A DNA stretch of 64,000 nt from Acidisoma sp. L85 (lineage in GTDB: Bacteria > Pseudomonadota > Alphaproteobacteria > Acetobacterales > Acetobacteraceae), in assembly GCF_009765865.1 (NCBI RefSeq), contig NZ_LMUQ01000018.1:1-64000 (forward strand), given 5' to 3'. Positions 19,001-27,741 of the stretch are shown one piece after another (the first letter of the stretch is position 1; the number at the start of each line of letters is the position of its first letter). The position numbers were made by a program, and so were the translations under genes. A model generated the notes under the pieces. The model saw nothing but the letters and a program-made list of their open reading frames with translations. It did no database searches and was not told the DNA's origin.

Positions 19001-19998
19001 TAAAACTTCAGGCCCTTGGCGGTTATGGATTTGAGATAGGCTTCAGCGGCGTCCTTCTTGTCCGCGTCAAAGACCAGGATGGGCAGATTCTGGTGTGCGG
19101 CGATCGTCTGGCCTGCCAATAGCTTCTTGACGTTGGCAACAACGATTTCCCCGAAATAAGGTGGCGTCTGGGTCTCTCGGGCGATTTCGCCTGCCACAAC
19201 CGCCTCAATGGCTTGGATCTGGCCGCCCTCCCCAACAAGGTAGCCGAGTATCTCAGTCCGCCCGGCCGATTTGATGGCCTGGATCGCGCCCATCGTCATG
19301 TCGCTATAGTCTGTCCACACAACATCGATCTTCCCTTTAGGGAAGCGCTGCAGAAAATCCTGCATGACGCGAATGCCGCCTTCCTTGGTAAAGCCGCCGT
19401 TGGCGGTTCCCACAACCTTGATGTCCGGGTAAGGCTGCATGACGTCAGCCCATCCTTTGCCGGCATCGATAACCGGCGATGATCCCGGGATACCGCCGAC
19501 CCGCACTACGCTGCCTTTTGGACTGCCATTTTTGGCCTTGAGCAGCTCGACCGCCTTCTCGGCCAAGAGCTTGCCGGAATCATAGTGACTCTGGACAATC
19601 TCAGCTTTGAACTCACCCTCTCCAGGCTTTGCTGCCAAGGTGCGGTCGATGACGATCATGGGAATGCCGGCGTCGTTGGCGAGACCGACGGCAGGCGCGA
19701 GTGCTACAGACTCCAGTGGAGCGACGACGAGCACATCCGGAGATTGCGAAAGCATGCTTTCGATGTCGGAGAGCTGCTTGGCGGGATCATCGTCTGACGA
19801 GGCCGTGATGAAACGCCATCCTTGCGCTTCGATGTGTTGTTTCATATCGCTCTGATTGGTAACTCGCCAGTCGTTGATCAGATCAGCTTGCGAAAAGGCC
19901 ACTGTCACTTTTTTGGCCTGGGCAGGCGCAAACCGGCCTGCAACAGCGATGGCCGCGGTCGCGGCGGTAGCCGAGCTGAACATTCTTCGCGTTATCAC
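19000..19998 (-). CDS. Sugar-type ABC transporter substrate-binding protein
   Basis: A 332-residue Peripla_BP_4-type binding protein, first gene of the transporter part of the operon. The start is GTG 19998, preceded by AGGAGGAT, and gives an N-terminus with two arginines (MITRRMFSS) and an Ala-rich hydrophobic stretch ending in AQA, consistent with a Sec or Tat signal. The mature region has VTVAFSQADL and the VLVVAPLESVALAPAV ligand-cleft segment. The ligand is unknown; CUT2 binding proteins usually take monosaccharides or polyols. Confidence 0.9.
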   Translation of the reverse strand: MITRRMFSSATAATAAIAVAGRFAPAQAKKVTVAFSQADLINDWRVTNQSDMKQHIEAQGWRFITASSDDDPAKQLSDIESMLSQSPDVLVVAPLESVALAPAVGLANDAGIPMIVIDRTLAAKPGEGEFKAEIVQSHYDSGKLLAEKAVELLKAKNGSPKGSVVRVGGIPGSSPVIDAGKGWADVMQPYPDIKVVGTANGGFTKEGGIRVMQDFLQRFPKGKIDVVWTDYSDMTMGAIQAIKSAGRTEILGYLVGEGGQIQAIEAVVAGEIARETQTPPYFGEIVVANVKKLLAGQTIAAHQNLPILVFDADKKDAAEAYLKSITAKGLKF

Positions 19999-20094
19999 GA
20001 GACGATCCTCCTTAGTTTTGCTCCGGCCGTCGGGCCGTGAGGGATGGTTTATTCATGATCGGTAGGCGGCGCTCGATTGGCAGACCTGCTACCG

Positions 20095-20802
20095 CTACGA
20101 AACGGAATAGCCGCCGTCGATCGTGTAGAGGCTGCCATTCACGTAGGACGCCTCCTCGGAAACTAGGAAGCGAATGACGCGCGCGACCTCTTCTGGCGCC
20201 CCCCAGCGTTTGATTGGCAGCCGCCGCATTATTCCTTCGGCCCGCGCCGGATCACTCATGGCGTTGGATGAAATTCGCGTTTCGATCCAACCGGGCGCAA
20301 TTGCGTTGATTCGCACGCTTTCACCCCAGGCGACAGCGAGCGATTTCGTGAACTGCACGACAGCCCCTTTGCTCGCAGCGTAAGCCGGTGTGAACGGTGA
20401 ACCAAAGATCGCGTACATAGAGGCGAAGTTGACAATGGCGCCCCTCGCGGCCGTGAGGGCGTCCTTAAAGGCGAAGCAACAAGCAGCCGTGCCATTAAGG
20501 TTCACGTCTACGACCCGGCGGAACCCTTTCATGTCAAATTCGCCCCTATTGTGGGCGATCATGCCGGCAGCGTTGATCAGAGCGTCGAGACGTTGAAAGC
20601 GACCGGCAAAGTTTTCGATAGCTTCGTCGTCAGTGACGTCGATCTTAACGAACTCTAGGCCAGCCGGTAACTCCGTCTCAGCCTCAATTCCAATCGCGGT
20701 AACCTTATAGCCCTCAGCCAGCAGGAGCCGCGCAGTTGCTAATCCGATCCCAGTGCCCCCGCCTGAAATCACGGCGATCTTGTGCTGAGCTACCTGCGTC
20801 AT
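20095..20802 (-). CDS. Short-chain dehydrogenase/reductase
   Basis: A 235-residue SDR with SGGGTGIG as nucleotide motif, NAAG, a Ser in IVNFASMYA and the catalytic YAASK. The end, GSLYTIDGGYSVS, is typical. It lies 96 bases upstream of the binding-protein gene on the same strand, so it may be the first gene of the transporter operon. A site resembling the gntR-SDR operator lies 44-70 bases upstream of its ATG, which would place it under the same regulator. Together with the SDR at 14737 it suggests two redox steps on an imported sugar or polyol. Confidence 0.9.
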   Translation of the reverse strand: MTQVAQHKIAVISGGGTGIGLATARLLLAEGYKVTAIGIEAETELPAGLEFVKIDVTDDEAIENFAGRFQRLDALINAAGMIAHNRGEFDMKGFRRVVDVNLNGTAACCFAFKDALTAARGAIVNFASMYAIFGSPFTPAYAASKGAVVQFTKSLAVAWGESVRINAIAPGWIETRISSNAMSDPARAEGIMRRLPIKRWGAPEEVARVIRFLVSEEASYVNGSLYTIDGGYSVS

Positions 20803-21179
20803 CCTAACATCCCATCCCTCAGCCTACCGTTCGATGCGGCAGAACATCATATACGTATAGGCTATATCCAACGCTCGTCAACGGCCGCCGTGTCGCAGTG
20901 AGTGAGGGCGCACTACGGACCTATACTGGGGCCAGTGTGTCGCGCCCACTACAGGCTCGCCCAGCTGCCCCCCCAACGCATCTCGCGTCCGGCCAAGCGG
21001 CCGGGTCGACACGCGATGAGATTCCCTCTTGCGGATTGACGCCGCGGCACTGCACCCGGACAAAATCGCTGCTTTGAGGTCGATGATTTCTGCGTCGACC
21101 CCCAGGAGCCATTGCGCAAGCGTACGAAACTAGAGCAAGGTTCAATTCTACAAACCGCCTGCGACATTGCGGAAAAAAC
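20803..21179. other. Divergent intergenic region (377 bp)
   Basis: It separates the minus-strand SDR from the plus-strand flavoprotein. Apart from the GntR-like site at 20846-20872 I see no recognisable element and no gene. Confidence 0.4.
20846..20872. promoter_or_regulatory. Candidate GntR operator, site B
   Basis: ATCATATACGTATAGG followed by ATCCA closely matches site A at 14694-14720 (shared ATCATATA, CGTATA and a downstream ATCCA). It is 44-70 bases upstream of the SDR start at 20802, a normal operator position. Confidence 0.45.
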
Positions 21180-22841
21180 ATGCTCACAATCGATGATATT
21201 CTCACCGTGCCGTTGTTTTCATCATTGGGGGCGGCGGAACTTGGGCGTCTCGCACAGACTTCCGCTGACATTCATCTCCTCGCTGGAGAATTCGCCGTCC
21301 CTGAAGGGGGTGAGCGTGCGTTGTTCGCAGTACTCGCGGGCAAGATGGAGGTCGTCAAGACGATCGACGGGATTGAACGCAGGCTTGGCTGGCGTGTCCC
21401 GGGCACCATTTTTGGCGAGGTTCCGCTCGCCCTTGGCACACCATTTCCTGGCGGCTATCGCGCCTCAGAACCCTCACGCGTTATGCGTGTGGACATGCGT
21501 CAATACTACACCATTGCCGCCATGGCGCCCGAGTTCTCGATGAAGATGGGGGCACTCGCGCGCGAGCGGTTGGGGGGATTGCAGAGCATTACCGCTGAAC
21601 CGCCCAAAGCGCGTGTCACCGTCGTCGGGCCCCGTTGGGACGCCGTCTGCGGCGACTTGCGACGCTTCCTCGACCGAAACCAAGTCAGTTTCGAGTGGCT
21701 GGCACTCGATGCGCCGCATTTGCCGGCGGCATGGCCGGCCCCCCCGCCCATCGCCCAAGACTGCCCGATACTGCGACTGGCGGACGGAACGGTGGTGAGC
21801 CGGCCGAACACACGCGAAGTCGCGCGTTTGCTCGGCCTGCAGACAAGCGCACGCGCTGCTGAATACGACACGGTCGTAATCGGCGCCGGGCCGGCCGGAC
21901 TTGCGGCAGCCGTATATGGGGCGTCCGAAGGGCTCCGAACCATCGTCGTAGAGCGTGAGGCCCCCGGCGGCCAAGCGGGGACCTCCTCGCGGATCGAGAA
22001 CTATCTGGGGTTCCCCAACGGTGTTTCAGGCGACGAACTCGCAAGCCGCGCATTGCTGCAGGCGCGGCGGCTTGGCGCGGAGATACTGGTAACGCGTTCG
22101 GTTCGCAATATCGATCCAGTAACGCGCGAAGTCCTCCTCGATGGCGATGAGGTCATCAGCGGCCGCACAGTGATCCTTGCTACTGGAGTCGCCTGGCGCC
22201 GTCTTGCCATAGAGGGTTTTGAACGGCTGATCGGTAAGGGGATCTATTATGGCGCCGCACGCAGTGAAGCTGGCGCGACCAATGGCATGGATCTCTATCT
22301 TATCGGCGCGGGAAATTCGGCCGGTCAGGCCGCGATATATTTTGCCAACCACGCGCGGCGCGTGACGCTCGTTGTGCGGGGCGAGTCCCTTGAAAGAAGC
22401 ATGTCGCAATACCTCCTCGATCAGCTGCGTACGAAATCTAATATTGCTGTCCTCCTGAGGTCGGAGGTTACGGCTGCACATGGTGAGGCGAACTTGACAG
22501 AGATCGACGTTCGCGACGGCGCCACAAGTTCGGTTCGCCGCGTCGCCTGCAATGGCCTATTCGTCTTTATCGGTGCGGATGCGGAGACAGATTGGCTGCC
22601 GGCCGCGATCTCGAGGGATGCGCGAGGTTACGTGTTGACTGGTGACGACGTGGTAAAAGCTGGGGTATGGTCGCAACCACGTGATCCCTACCTGCTCGAA
22701 ACAAGTGTGCCCGGTGTTTTCGCCAGTGGCGACGTCCGATTGAGTCCTGTTAAGCGGGTTGCGGCCGCGGTGGGAGAAGGAAGCATGGTCATTGCCTTCA
22801 TCCACCAGTTTCTTCAGCAGGCCGGAAGGCAAGCACCATAG
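21180..22841 (+). CDS. Cyclic-nucleotide-binding domain fused to thioredoxin-reductase-like flavoprotein
   Basis: A 553-residue fusion. Residues about 10-115 resemble a cyclic-nucleotide-binding (Crp-like) domain (LFAVLAGKMEVVKTI, then PGTIFGEVPLALG). After a linker, residues 230-550 form a thioredoxin-reductase-like FAD/NAD(P)H module: VIGAGPAGLAAAVYGA, GGQAGTSSRIENYLGFP, a second nucleotide motif GAGNSAGQAA and the terminal ASGDVR. Where classical thioredoxin reductase has its CxxC pair, this protein reads YYGAARSEA, so it cannot do dithiol exchange in the usual way. Known relatives of this architecture also vary here. The electron acceptor and the ligand of the N-terminal domain are unknown. 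The gene stands alone. Confidence 0.87.
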   Translation: MLTIDDILTVPLFSSLGAAELGRLAQTSADIHLLAGEFAVPEGGERALFAVLAGKMEVVKTIDGIERRLGWRVPGTIFGEVPLALGTPFPGGYRASEPSRVMRVDMRQYYTIAAMAPEFSMKMGALARERLGGLQSITAEPPKARVTVVGPRWDAVCGDLRRFLDRNQVSFEWLALDAPHLPAAWPAPPPIAQDCPILRLADGTVVSRPNTREVARLLGLQTSARAAEYDTVVIGAGPAGLAAAVYGASEGLRTIVVEREAPGGQAGTSSRIENYLGFPNGVSGDELASRALLQARRLGAEILVTRSVRNIDPVTREVLLDGDEVISGRTVILATGVAWRRLAIEGFERLIGKGIYYGAARSEAGATNGMDLYLIGAGNSAGQAAIYFANHARRVTLVVRGESLERSMSQYLLDQLRTKSNIAVLLRSEVTAAHGEANLTEIDVRDGATSSVRRVACNGLFVFIGADAETDWLPAAISRDARGYVLTGDDVVKAGVWSQPRDPYLLETSVPGVFASGDVRLSPVKRVAAAVGEGSMVIAFIHQFLQQAGRQAP

Positions 22842-23146
22842 AATGTCACTGAATTGGTTGCCCAGGAAAGGTAGCCTAGAAGCCACCCCTTGCAGAATCC
22901 GCCCGGCGATCGGAACGGGATAGACGATCGGCACGCGAGAAGGAGTTCTATCGTGTGTAGAACCTGATCCTGAGCGTTTTAGATAGCTCAGTCGATTAGG
23001 CCGCGAAGGCTCCAGTGGACCGCAGCCCCGTAGAGCTGGATTGTCGATAGAGCGTCAGCCGACCTGGCGGAACTGGCCGGGCGGCGTCTCTCGTGCCGGC
23101 GGTCATTCGTCCTTGCTCTGCTTCAGCAAATGCCAGCACCAAACAT
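22842..23146. other. Region without a gene
   Basis: About 305 bases downstream of the flavoprotein and beyond the end of the convergent lysozyme-like gene. I see no gene and no clear terminator hairpin. Confidence 0.4.
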
Positions 23147-23704
23147 CTAGGGTGGACTCAATAGGACCTGGAACTCCGAGACGGATTCTTTGCGAAGCCA
23201 GGGGTCGATCTCGTGTCTTTTTGCTGGACCGTTGTGATCGACAGTGCGTCGCAGCAGGCGAGCAATATATTCCATCGCCAATTGGTGATCCTGCTTCATA
23301 GCCTGTTGAAAGTCGTTGCCATCCACCGAACCGACTTTACCGAGCACAAGCTCCTTGAGCTCCTGTCCAAACGCCATTGAGTTTGCGCTGACTTGCCACG
23401 CACCCGCTTCGATGGTGTCACGTGTGACGGACGTTGGGTTAGTTGTATCGACACCCGCATTCCAATCCCATGAGGACTCGAAACCGGCGAGGACTCGCAT
23501 GACTTCCAACATAGCGGCACGACGATGGCTAATATTCTGCCAAGGACCAAGAACGCCGACTATGTTTGAATAGATGTCTGTATTTGAGTTGGCAGCAAAA
23601 ATTTCGTCTGGCGCCGTTCTGCCCCAGGCAACGAGTTGGTTGAGAAAGCTGTCCGGTGGAACGCCTCGGTTGAGGACTGCGTCTTTCATTGCCTGAAAGG
23701 CCAT
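23147..23704 (-). CDS. Lysozyme-like protein, function unassigned
   Basis: A 185-residue soluble protein without signal peptide or membrane segment. The centre has the look of a lysozyme/transglycosylase fold: LAGFESSWDWN, with a candidate catalytic Glu at residue 76, then EAGAWQVSANSM near residue 100, comparable to the short motif after the active-site helix in soluble transglycosylases. The ATG has GGAGAGGA upstream. It is isolated, with gene-poor sequence on both sides and no phage or secretion genes nearby. The enzyme assignment is an inference from motif spacing; it may be an inactive or effector-like relative. Confidence 0.6.
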   Translation of the reverse strand: MAFQAMKDAVLNRGVPPDSFLNQLVAWGRTAPDEIFAANSNTDIYSNIVGVLGPWQNISHRRAAMLEVMRVLAGFESSWDWNAGVDTTNPTSVTRDTIEAGAWQVSANSMAFGQELKELVLGKVGSVDGNDFQQAMKQDHQLAMEYIARLLRRTVDHNGPAKRHEIDPWLRKESVSEFQVLLSPP

Positions 23705-24599
23705 AAATATTCCTCTCCGCTAGATCAGCGCACGGGGGCGTCGACGCTTCCATGTGTCGGAGTTTCTCATCGTTCAACCTCCTCCGAGTCCCAATCAGTT
23801 GGCACGATAGCCTGTCTGGACACGTAACATAGTGTAACACTGAAGGAAAAGACAGCCAAGGATTTGATGCAGTTTTTTGTGGGGGAGTACTCACTATGGC
23901 GTATCGGACACGACGCCCGGAACGATTGCGTTGCGCTCGCGCAAGCTCGAGCGCGCCAAGCGGCGCAATGCGAGCCTGGTCATTCTCGGTCCCGTTTTCG
24001 AGCTTCAGCGGCAACACGTAAGTGGCACCAATCAGGACGATCTGTGCCTTAGAGAGTCGATCTGCATCATCCTCGGGATTGCTTTGCTCGGACACCGGCC
24101 CCGTCCCTCCAGAAACCGATCACCAAATGCCGCTCGCACAGGGTCGGGACGATGTGGAAAACCCCAGAGCACGTTTACGGTTGGCGAGGACAATCCTCCA
24201 CCCGACAGATCGGTGAAGGGACTCTGAAACGCCCTGCGATTGCGCCACACGTTCTCTTCTCAAGCCGACTGGCAGCCATGGGCTCCGGGATGAGTCAGGA
24301 TCGAGCCGCTTGCCCGGCGACCGGCGCGTTGGCGCGGCCAAGTGACAGGACACGCGCCACATCACGCGCTCCTCCACCCAATCCCTTGGCGATCGTACGA
24401 CTTTCTCGTGCGAACTGAGGCATCGGGATTGCCGACGCTGCACTATAGAGTGAATACGTGAGAAGGGTGTTTATCGCGTGTTGACATTCAAACGATAAAA
24501 TGTGGAAGGTGCCGCGTCTTGCGTTGCACCGCACGATGAAGAAGGTCTCGCGATTGGAGCATATCAGACGGATTCAATCCATATGTCGCGTGCAGGAAG
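23705..24599. other. Long gene-poor region
   Basis: About 900 bases between the lysozyme-like gene and the acyl-CoA-dehydrogenase-fold gene. A minus-strand frame starting at 24095 begins plausibly (MSEQSNPEDD, then VLIGATYVLPLKLENG) but loses any protein-like character within about 60 codons and runs over the next gene. It may be a decayed gene; I do not call it. Confidence 0.35.
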
Positions 24600-25754
24600 T
24601 CACAAAAACAGCGGGCCAGTTTCGAATCCCAGCAGTCGTTTGCCCACCAATTCGAAGTTGGCTCGCCTTGCCTGAACCTGCTGGGCAACCGCATGAATAT
24701 CGCGTAATCGCCGCGCAAACGGTTGGTTTACTAGGATCGCCGTCGCACCGGCTTCGTGGAATAAGATGTCCGCAACGGCCAATGCTTCGTGAATCGCGAA
24801 GGTTGTATTGCCGCGGAGACCGATTTCCCGCTCGTTGTCCATGGGCATGCCGTAAATCTCACCGAGAGTGTGGTGAAGGTTGATGCGTGCCGAGTTGAGC
24901 CTCGTAGCGGCATGGCCAAGCAGCGACTGTATCGCGTCGCTATCACGCATAGGTATTAATCCCTGAGGCACCTTGTTCCGAGCCATGTCGATAAACGCGC
25001 CTAGGATCGCGCGGGCAAGGCCGACCGCGACTGACGCGAATGCTATCGGATAGACAGCCGCTAGCGGAATCCGATAGAGCGCTCCTGGGTGAGGAGCAGG
25101 AACGGTGCGCTTGAATAGATACGCGTTCGGGACGAACACGTCGCTGACTTCATAGCTGTCGCTGCCAGTGCCGCGCAGGCCAATTGCGTCCCAGCCGACG
25201 GTGACCTGACAGGATGCCTTTGGAAATACAAAAGTGCGGTAGCTAGGACTTCCGTCCGGCTCCAAGCTTTGGCTGCCGTCGGGCGTCTTGATCGGCGCCT
25301 GGCCGCCTAGCCAGGTCGCATGGCGCGATCCTGAGGCGAACCCCCAGCGGCCGCTAACCCGGAAGCCGCCCTCGGCAGGGATAGCCTGCCCGTTGACCCC
25401 CGCTCCCCAGGCAAGGACTATGCGCCGGTCCGAAAACATCCTCTGTGCCTCATCCGGCGGCATGTAAGCGGATGTCATGTTGCTGACCGCGTTCTGGCCC
25501 AAGCACCAGGCGGCACTGCCATCGCCTTCAGCGACCGCCTCAATCACGGCCGAAAAGGTCCGCAGATCGACTTCGGCCCCCTCTAGATCCAGCGGAATCA
25601 ACAGACGAAACAGGCCAGCATCGTGCAAAGCCTCCACCACGTTGGTCGGAAGCTCGCTTTCCGCATCGCATCGTGGCCCAGCAGCATTCAGCATTGGCTG
25701 AAGTAACTTAGCTCGAGCGACCCAATCGATCTTAGTGACCACCACTTCAGCCAT
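24600..25754 (-). CDS. Acyl-CoA-dehydrogenase-fold flavoprotein, possibly a monooxygenase
   Basis: A 384-residue protein of the acyl-CoA dehydrogenase superfamily. Its N-terminal half has LHDAGLFRLLIPLDLEGAE and DGSAAWCLGQN, the middle has the beta-domain GRWGFASGSRHATW, and the C-terminal four-helix domain ends in FELVGKRLLG. GFASGSRHATW and the WCLGQN pattern resemble the two-component flavin monooxygenase branch (IacA, DszC, HsaA-like) more than true acyl-CoA dehydrogenases, which usually carry a catalytic Glu in the last third; I do not see a clear one. ATG 25754 is preferred to TTG 25793. It is on the same strand as the nitrilase/amidohydrolase/LIV genes upstream and may be their last gene, across a 178-base gap. 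Confidence 0.8.
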   Translation of the reverse strand: MAEVVVTKIDWVARAKLLQPMLNAAGPRCDAESELPTNVVEALHDAGLFRLLIPLDLEGAEVDLRTFSAVIEAVAEGDGSAAWCLGQNAVSNMTSAYMPPDEAQRMFSDRRIVLAWGAGVNGQAIPAEGGFRVSGRWGFASGSRHATWLGGQAPIKTPDGSQSLEPDGSPSYRTFVFPKASCQVTVGWDAIGLRGTGSDSYEVSDVFVPNAYLFKRTVPAPHPGALYRIPLAAVYPIAFASVAVGLARAILGAFIDMARNKVPQGLIPMRDSDAIQSLLGHAATRLNSARINLHHTLGEIYGMPMDNEREIGLRGNTTFAIHEALAVADILFHEAGATAILVNQPFARRLRDIHAVAQQVQARRANFELVGKRLLGFETGPLFL

Positions 25755-25932
25755 ATCTGTTGTTACATCCGTTGTGTAGGCACGACGTGCCAATGCTTCG
25801 TTCGACGTCCAGCGTTCTGTCTAGTGCTGTTGCGTCGTATCACTATCTCTGCCTCCGGCGGCACGTTGAAACCTCTCGCGGCTGCGCGGGCCAGGGGCTC
25901 GACGCCCCACCGACTACATGACCACCCTGATG

Positions 25933-27201
25933 TTAATGGCTAAGCTGATCCTTTACGATCCGACCCGCTTGCACAATCATCGGCATAAAGCGGCCCTGAC
26001 CCGTCAATTGCTCGATCTCTTGGAGCGGATTTCCTTCGACCACGATGAAATCCCCCCGAGCGCCGACGGAGACGCAGCCGATCTGCCCTTCCATGCGCAA
26101 CAGTTTCGCTGCATCTGCTGTCGCGCTGCGGATGGCCTCGCGCGGTGAGAGCACACTGGCGCGAATAACGAACTCCTCAGACTGATGACGGTGCATCGGT
26201 CCGAGAAGATCCGTACCATAGGCCATCATCAACCCAGCCTCCCGCATGATTTCGAGGCTCTTCAAACCCGCCAGCCTGACATCGTCGATCTTGGCAATGG
26301 ATTCGGGCGGCAGGCCATAATCTCGGCCCTCCCTCTGAAGCATGTCATAGGTCACCAGCGTTGGGCAGGCGATGGCGTTTGATCTGGCCGCCAATTCTGC
26401 CGTCTCGGGCGTAATCAGATTGCAATGTTCAAGAGATCGGACGCCGGCTTGCACGGCGCGCCGGATCGCGGGGTCGGTATACAGGTGGGCAGACACATAA
26501 GTTTGCGCATTGCGGGCCTCCTCGACCGCTGCCTCCATTTCCGACAGTGAAAAACTGAGAAAGTCGATCGGGTCGCTAGGAGAGGAAACACCACCATTGG
26601 CCATGATCTTGATGAATTCAGCGCCCGCCTTGATTTCCTGACGGCAGGCGCGCCTCACCTCATCGACACCGTCGCAGAGTCGGCCCATGGCTCCCAGCCG
26701 GCGCGTATAGTATTGGCTGTCTCGTTCATCGAACGGACCGCGATAATCTGTGTGGCCGCCGGTCTGCGATAATGCCTTGCCGCAGATGACGAGCCTCGGT
26801 CCTACAAAATGACCCTCCTCGACCGCCATCCTCAGCCCGATATCAGCGCCACCCATATCGCGGACAGTCGTGAACCCGCGCATGAGCATGCCGCGCATAA
26901 TGCCCGCCGACTTCGCAGCGATAAGAGAGTCCGGCAGCAACGCATTCGCCCCGAGATTGGCAGATGTCGCAATGACGTGGACATGACAATCGATCAAGCC
27001 GGGCATGAGGGTTTTGCCCGCTAGATCAATCTTGCGTGCCGCGCTTGCCGTAATTTTGACGTCCGATACCTCGGCGATCCGGCCGCCTTCGACGATTACG
27101 CTCATCGACTCTCGGGGTTCGTCCTCGATGCCATCGACGATGCTGGCGTTTTCAAATAGCAAGGATTGTGGAGCGTTGTTGGCGGTCATGCTTGTTCCCA
27201 T
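25933..27201 (-). CDS. Metal-dependent amidohydrolase
   Basis: A 422-residue amidohydrolase-superfamily enzyme cleaving an amide, imide or peptide-like bond in the cytoplasm. The first metal motif is DCHVHV near residue 70. Further expected ligands follow: AEFIKIMANGG (candidate carboxylated Lys), YVSAHLY, SLEHCNL and the C-terminal Asp in MAYGTDLLG. The end ARGDFIVVEGNPL is typical of the Xaa-Pro-dipeptidase/imidazolonepropionase-like branch. It follows the GAF gene by 33 bases. A second ATG four codons in (27189) is an equally possible start. Confidence 0.88.
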   Translation of the reverse strand: MGTSMTANNAPQSLLFENASIVDGIEDEPRESMSVIVEGGRIAEVSDVKITASAARKIDLAGKTLMPGLIDCHVHVIATSANLGANALLPDSLIAAKSAGIMRGMLMRGFTTVRDMGGADIGLRMAVEEGHFVGPRLVICGKALSQTGGHTDYRGPFDERDSQYYTRRLGAMGRLCDGVDEVRRACRQEIKAGAEFIKIMANGGVSSPSDPIDFLSFSLSEMEAAVEEARNAQTYVSAHLYTDPAIRRAVQAGVRSLEHCNLITPETAELAARSNAIACPTLVTYDMLQREGRDYGLPPESIAKIDDVRLAGLKSLEIMREAGLMMAYGTDLLGPMHRHQSEEFVIRASVLSPREAIRSATADAAKLLRMEGQIGCVSVGARGDFIVVEGNPLQEIEQLTGQGRFMPMIVQAGRIVKDQLSH

Positions 27202-27234
27202 GATGAGTGAGAAGCCGCGCGGGCCAGATCGTGG

Positions 27235-27741
27235 TTAGGGTTGCTGTGACTTCGTGGCGAGTAGCGGTCCCACCAAAAAGCCCGAAATAGCTTCGAGTGC
27301 CTCGAGGTCCGAGGGCCGGTAGGCGTCAGCCGCATCCAAAACATTGATCGCGCCCAAAACCGCACCGTTCCAACTCACTGGCGAGTTTATGCAAGCCGCG
27401 CATCCGAGCGCCGCTATCAACTCATGGTCGGGAAAAGCCCAGCGCATGTCTTCCGCGCTCGCGCCCAGCCACGAGCGGCCGCTTCCTAGAACCAAGGCGC
27501 CCCACGGCGTCGGACCCATGCGCTTGCGGGCGGACATGGGGTATTCCTGAGGTCTGCTCGAATAAACCCGCTCCACCTCATCTGCGCCAGCTTCCCAGGC
27601 AAGTATAGTGAACAGCCTATGTCCGAAAATCTCGGCGCAGAGTTCATCAAAAGCGTGGAACGCAGCATGCGGCTGCCCGGTCCCGCCGGCGGCTCGGCTG
27701 AGGCGTGCCGCCCAATGGTAGGGGTGCGTTTCCGTCGCCAT
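27235..27741 (-). CDS. GAF-domain protein
   Basis: A 168-residue protein consisting of a single GAF domain: FHAFDELCAEIFGHRLFTIL at the start, CAACINSPVSWNGAVLGAIN in the core and DLEALEAISGFLVGPLLA at the end. It has no attached output domain. ATG 27741 overlaps the nitrilase stop by one base, so the proteins are made together. Stand-alone GAF proteins are seen in catabolic operons, where ligand sensing or an accessory catalytic role is suspected; neither can be shown here. Confidence 0.8.
   Translation of the reverse strand: MATETHPYHWAARLSRAAGGTGQPHAAFHAFDELCAEIFGHRLFTILAWEAGADEVERVYSSRPQEYPMSARKRMGPTPWGALVLGSGRSWLGASAEDMRWAFPDHELIAALGCAACINSPVSWNGAVLGAINVLDAADAYRPSDLEALEAISGFLVGPLLATKSQQP

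Noticed and set aside
23529-24095. 188-codon minus-strand frame overlapping the lysozyme-like gene
   Set aside because: Only the first 60 codons look protein-like, and the frame then runs over the better-supported gene; at most a decayed remnant.
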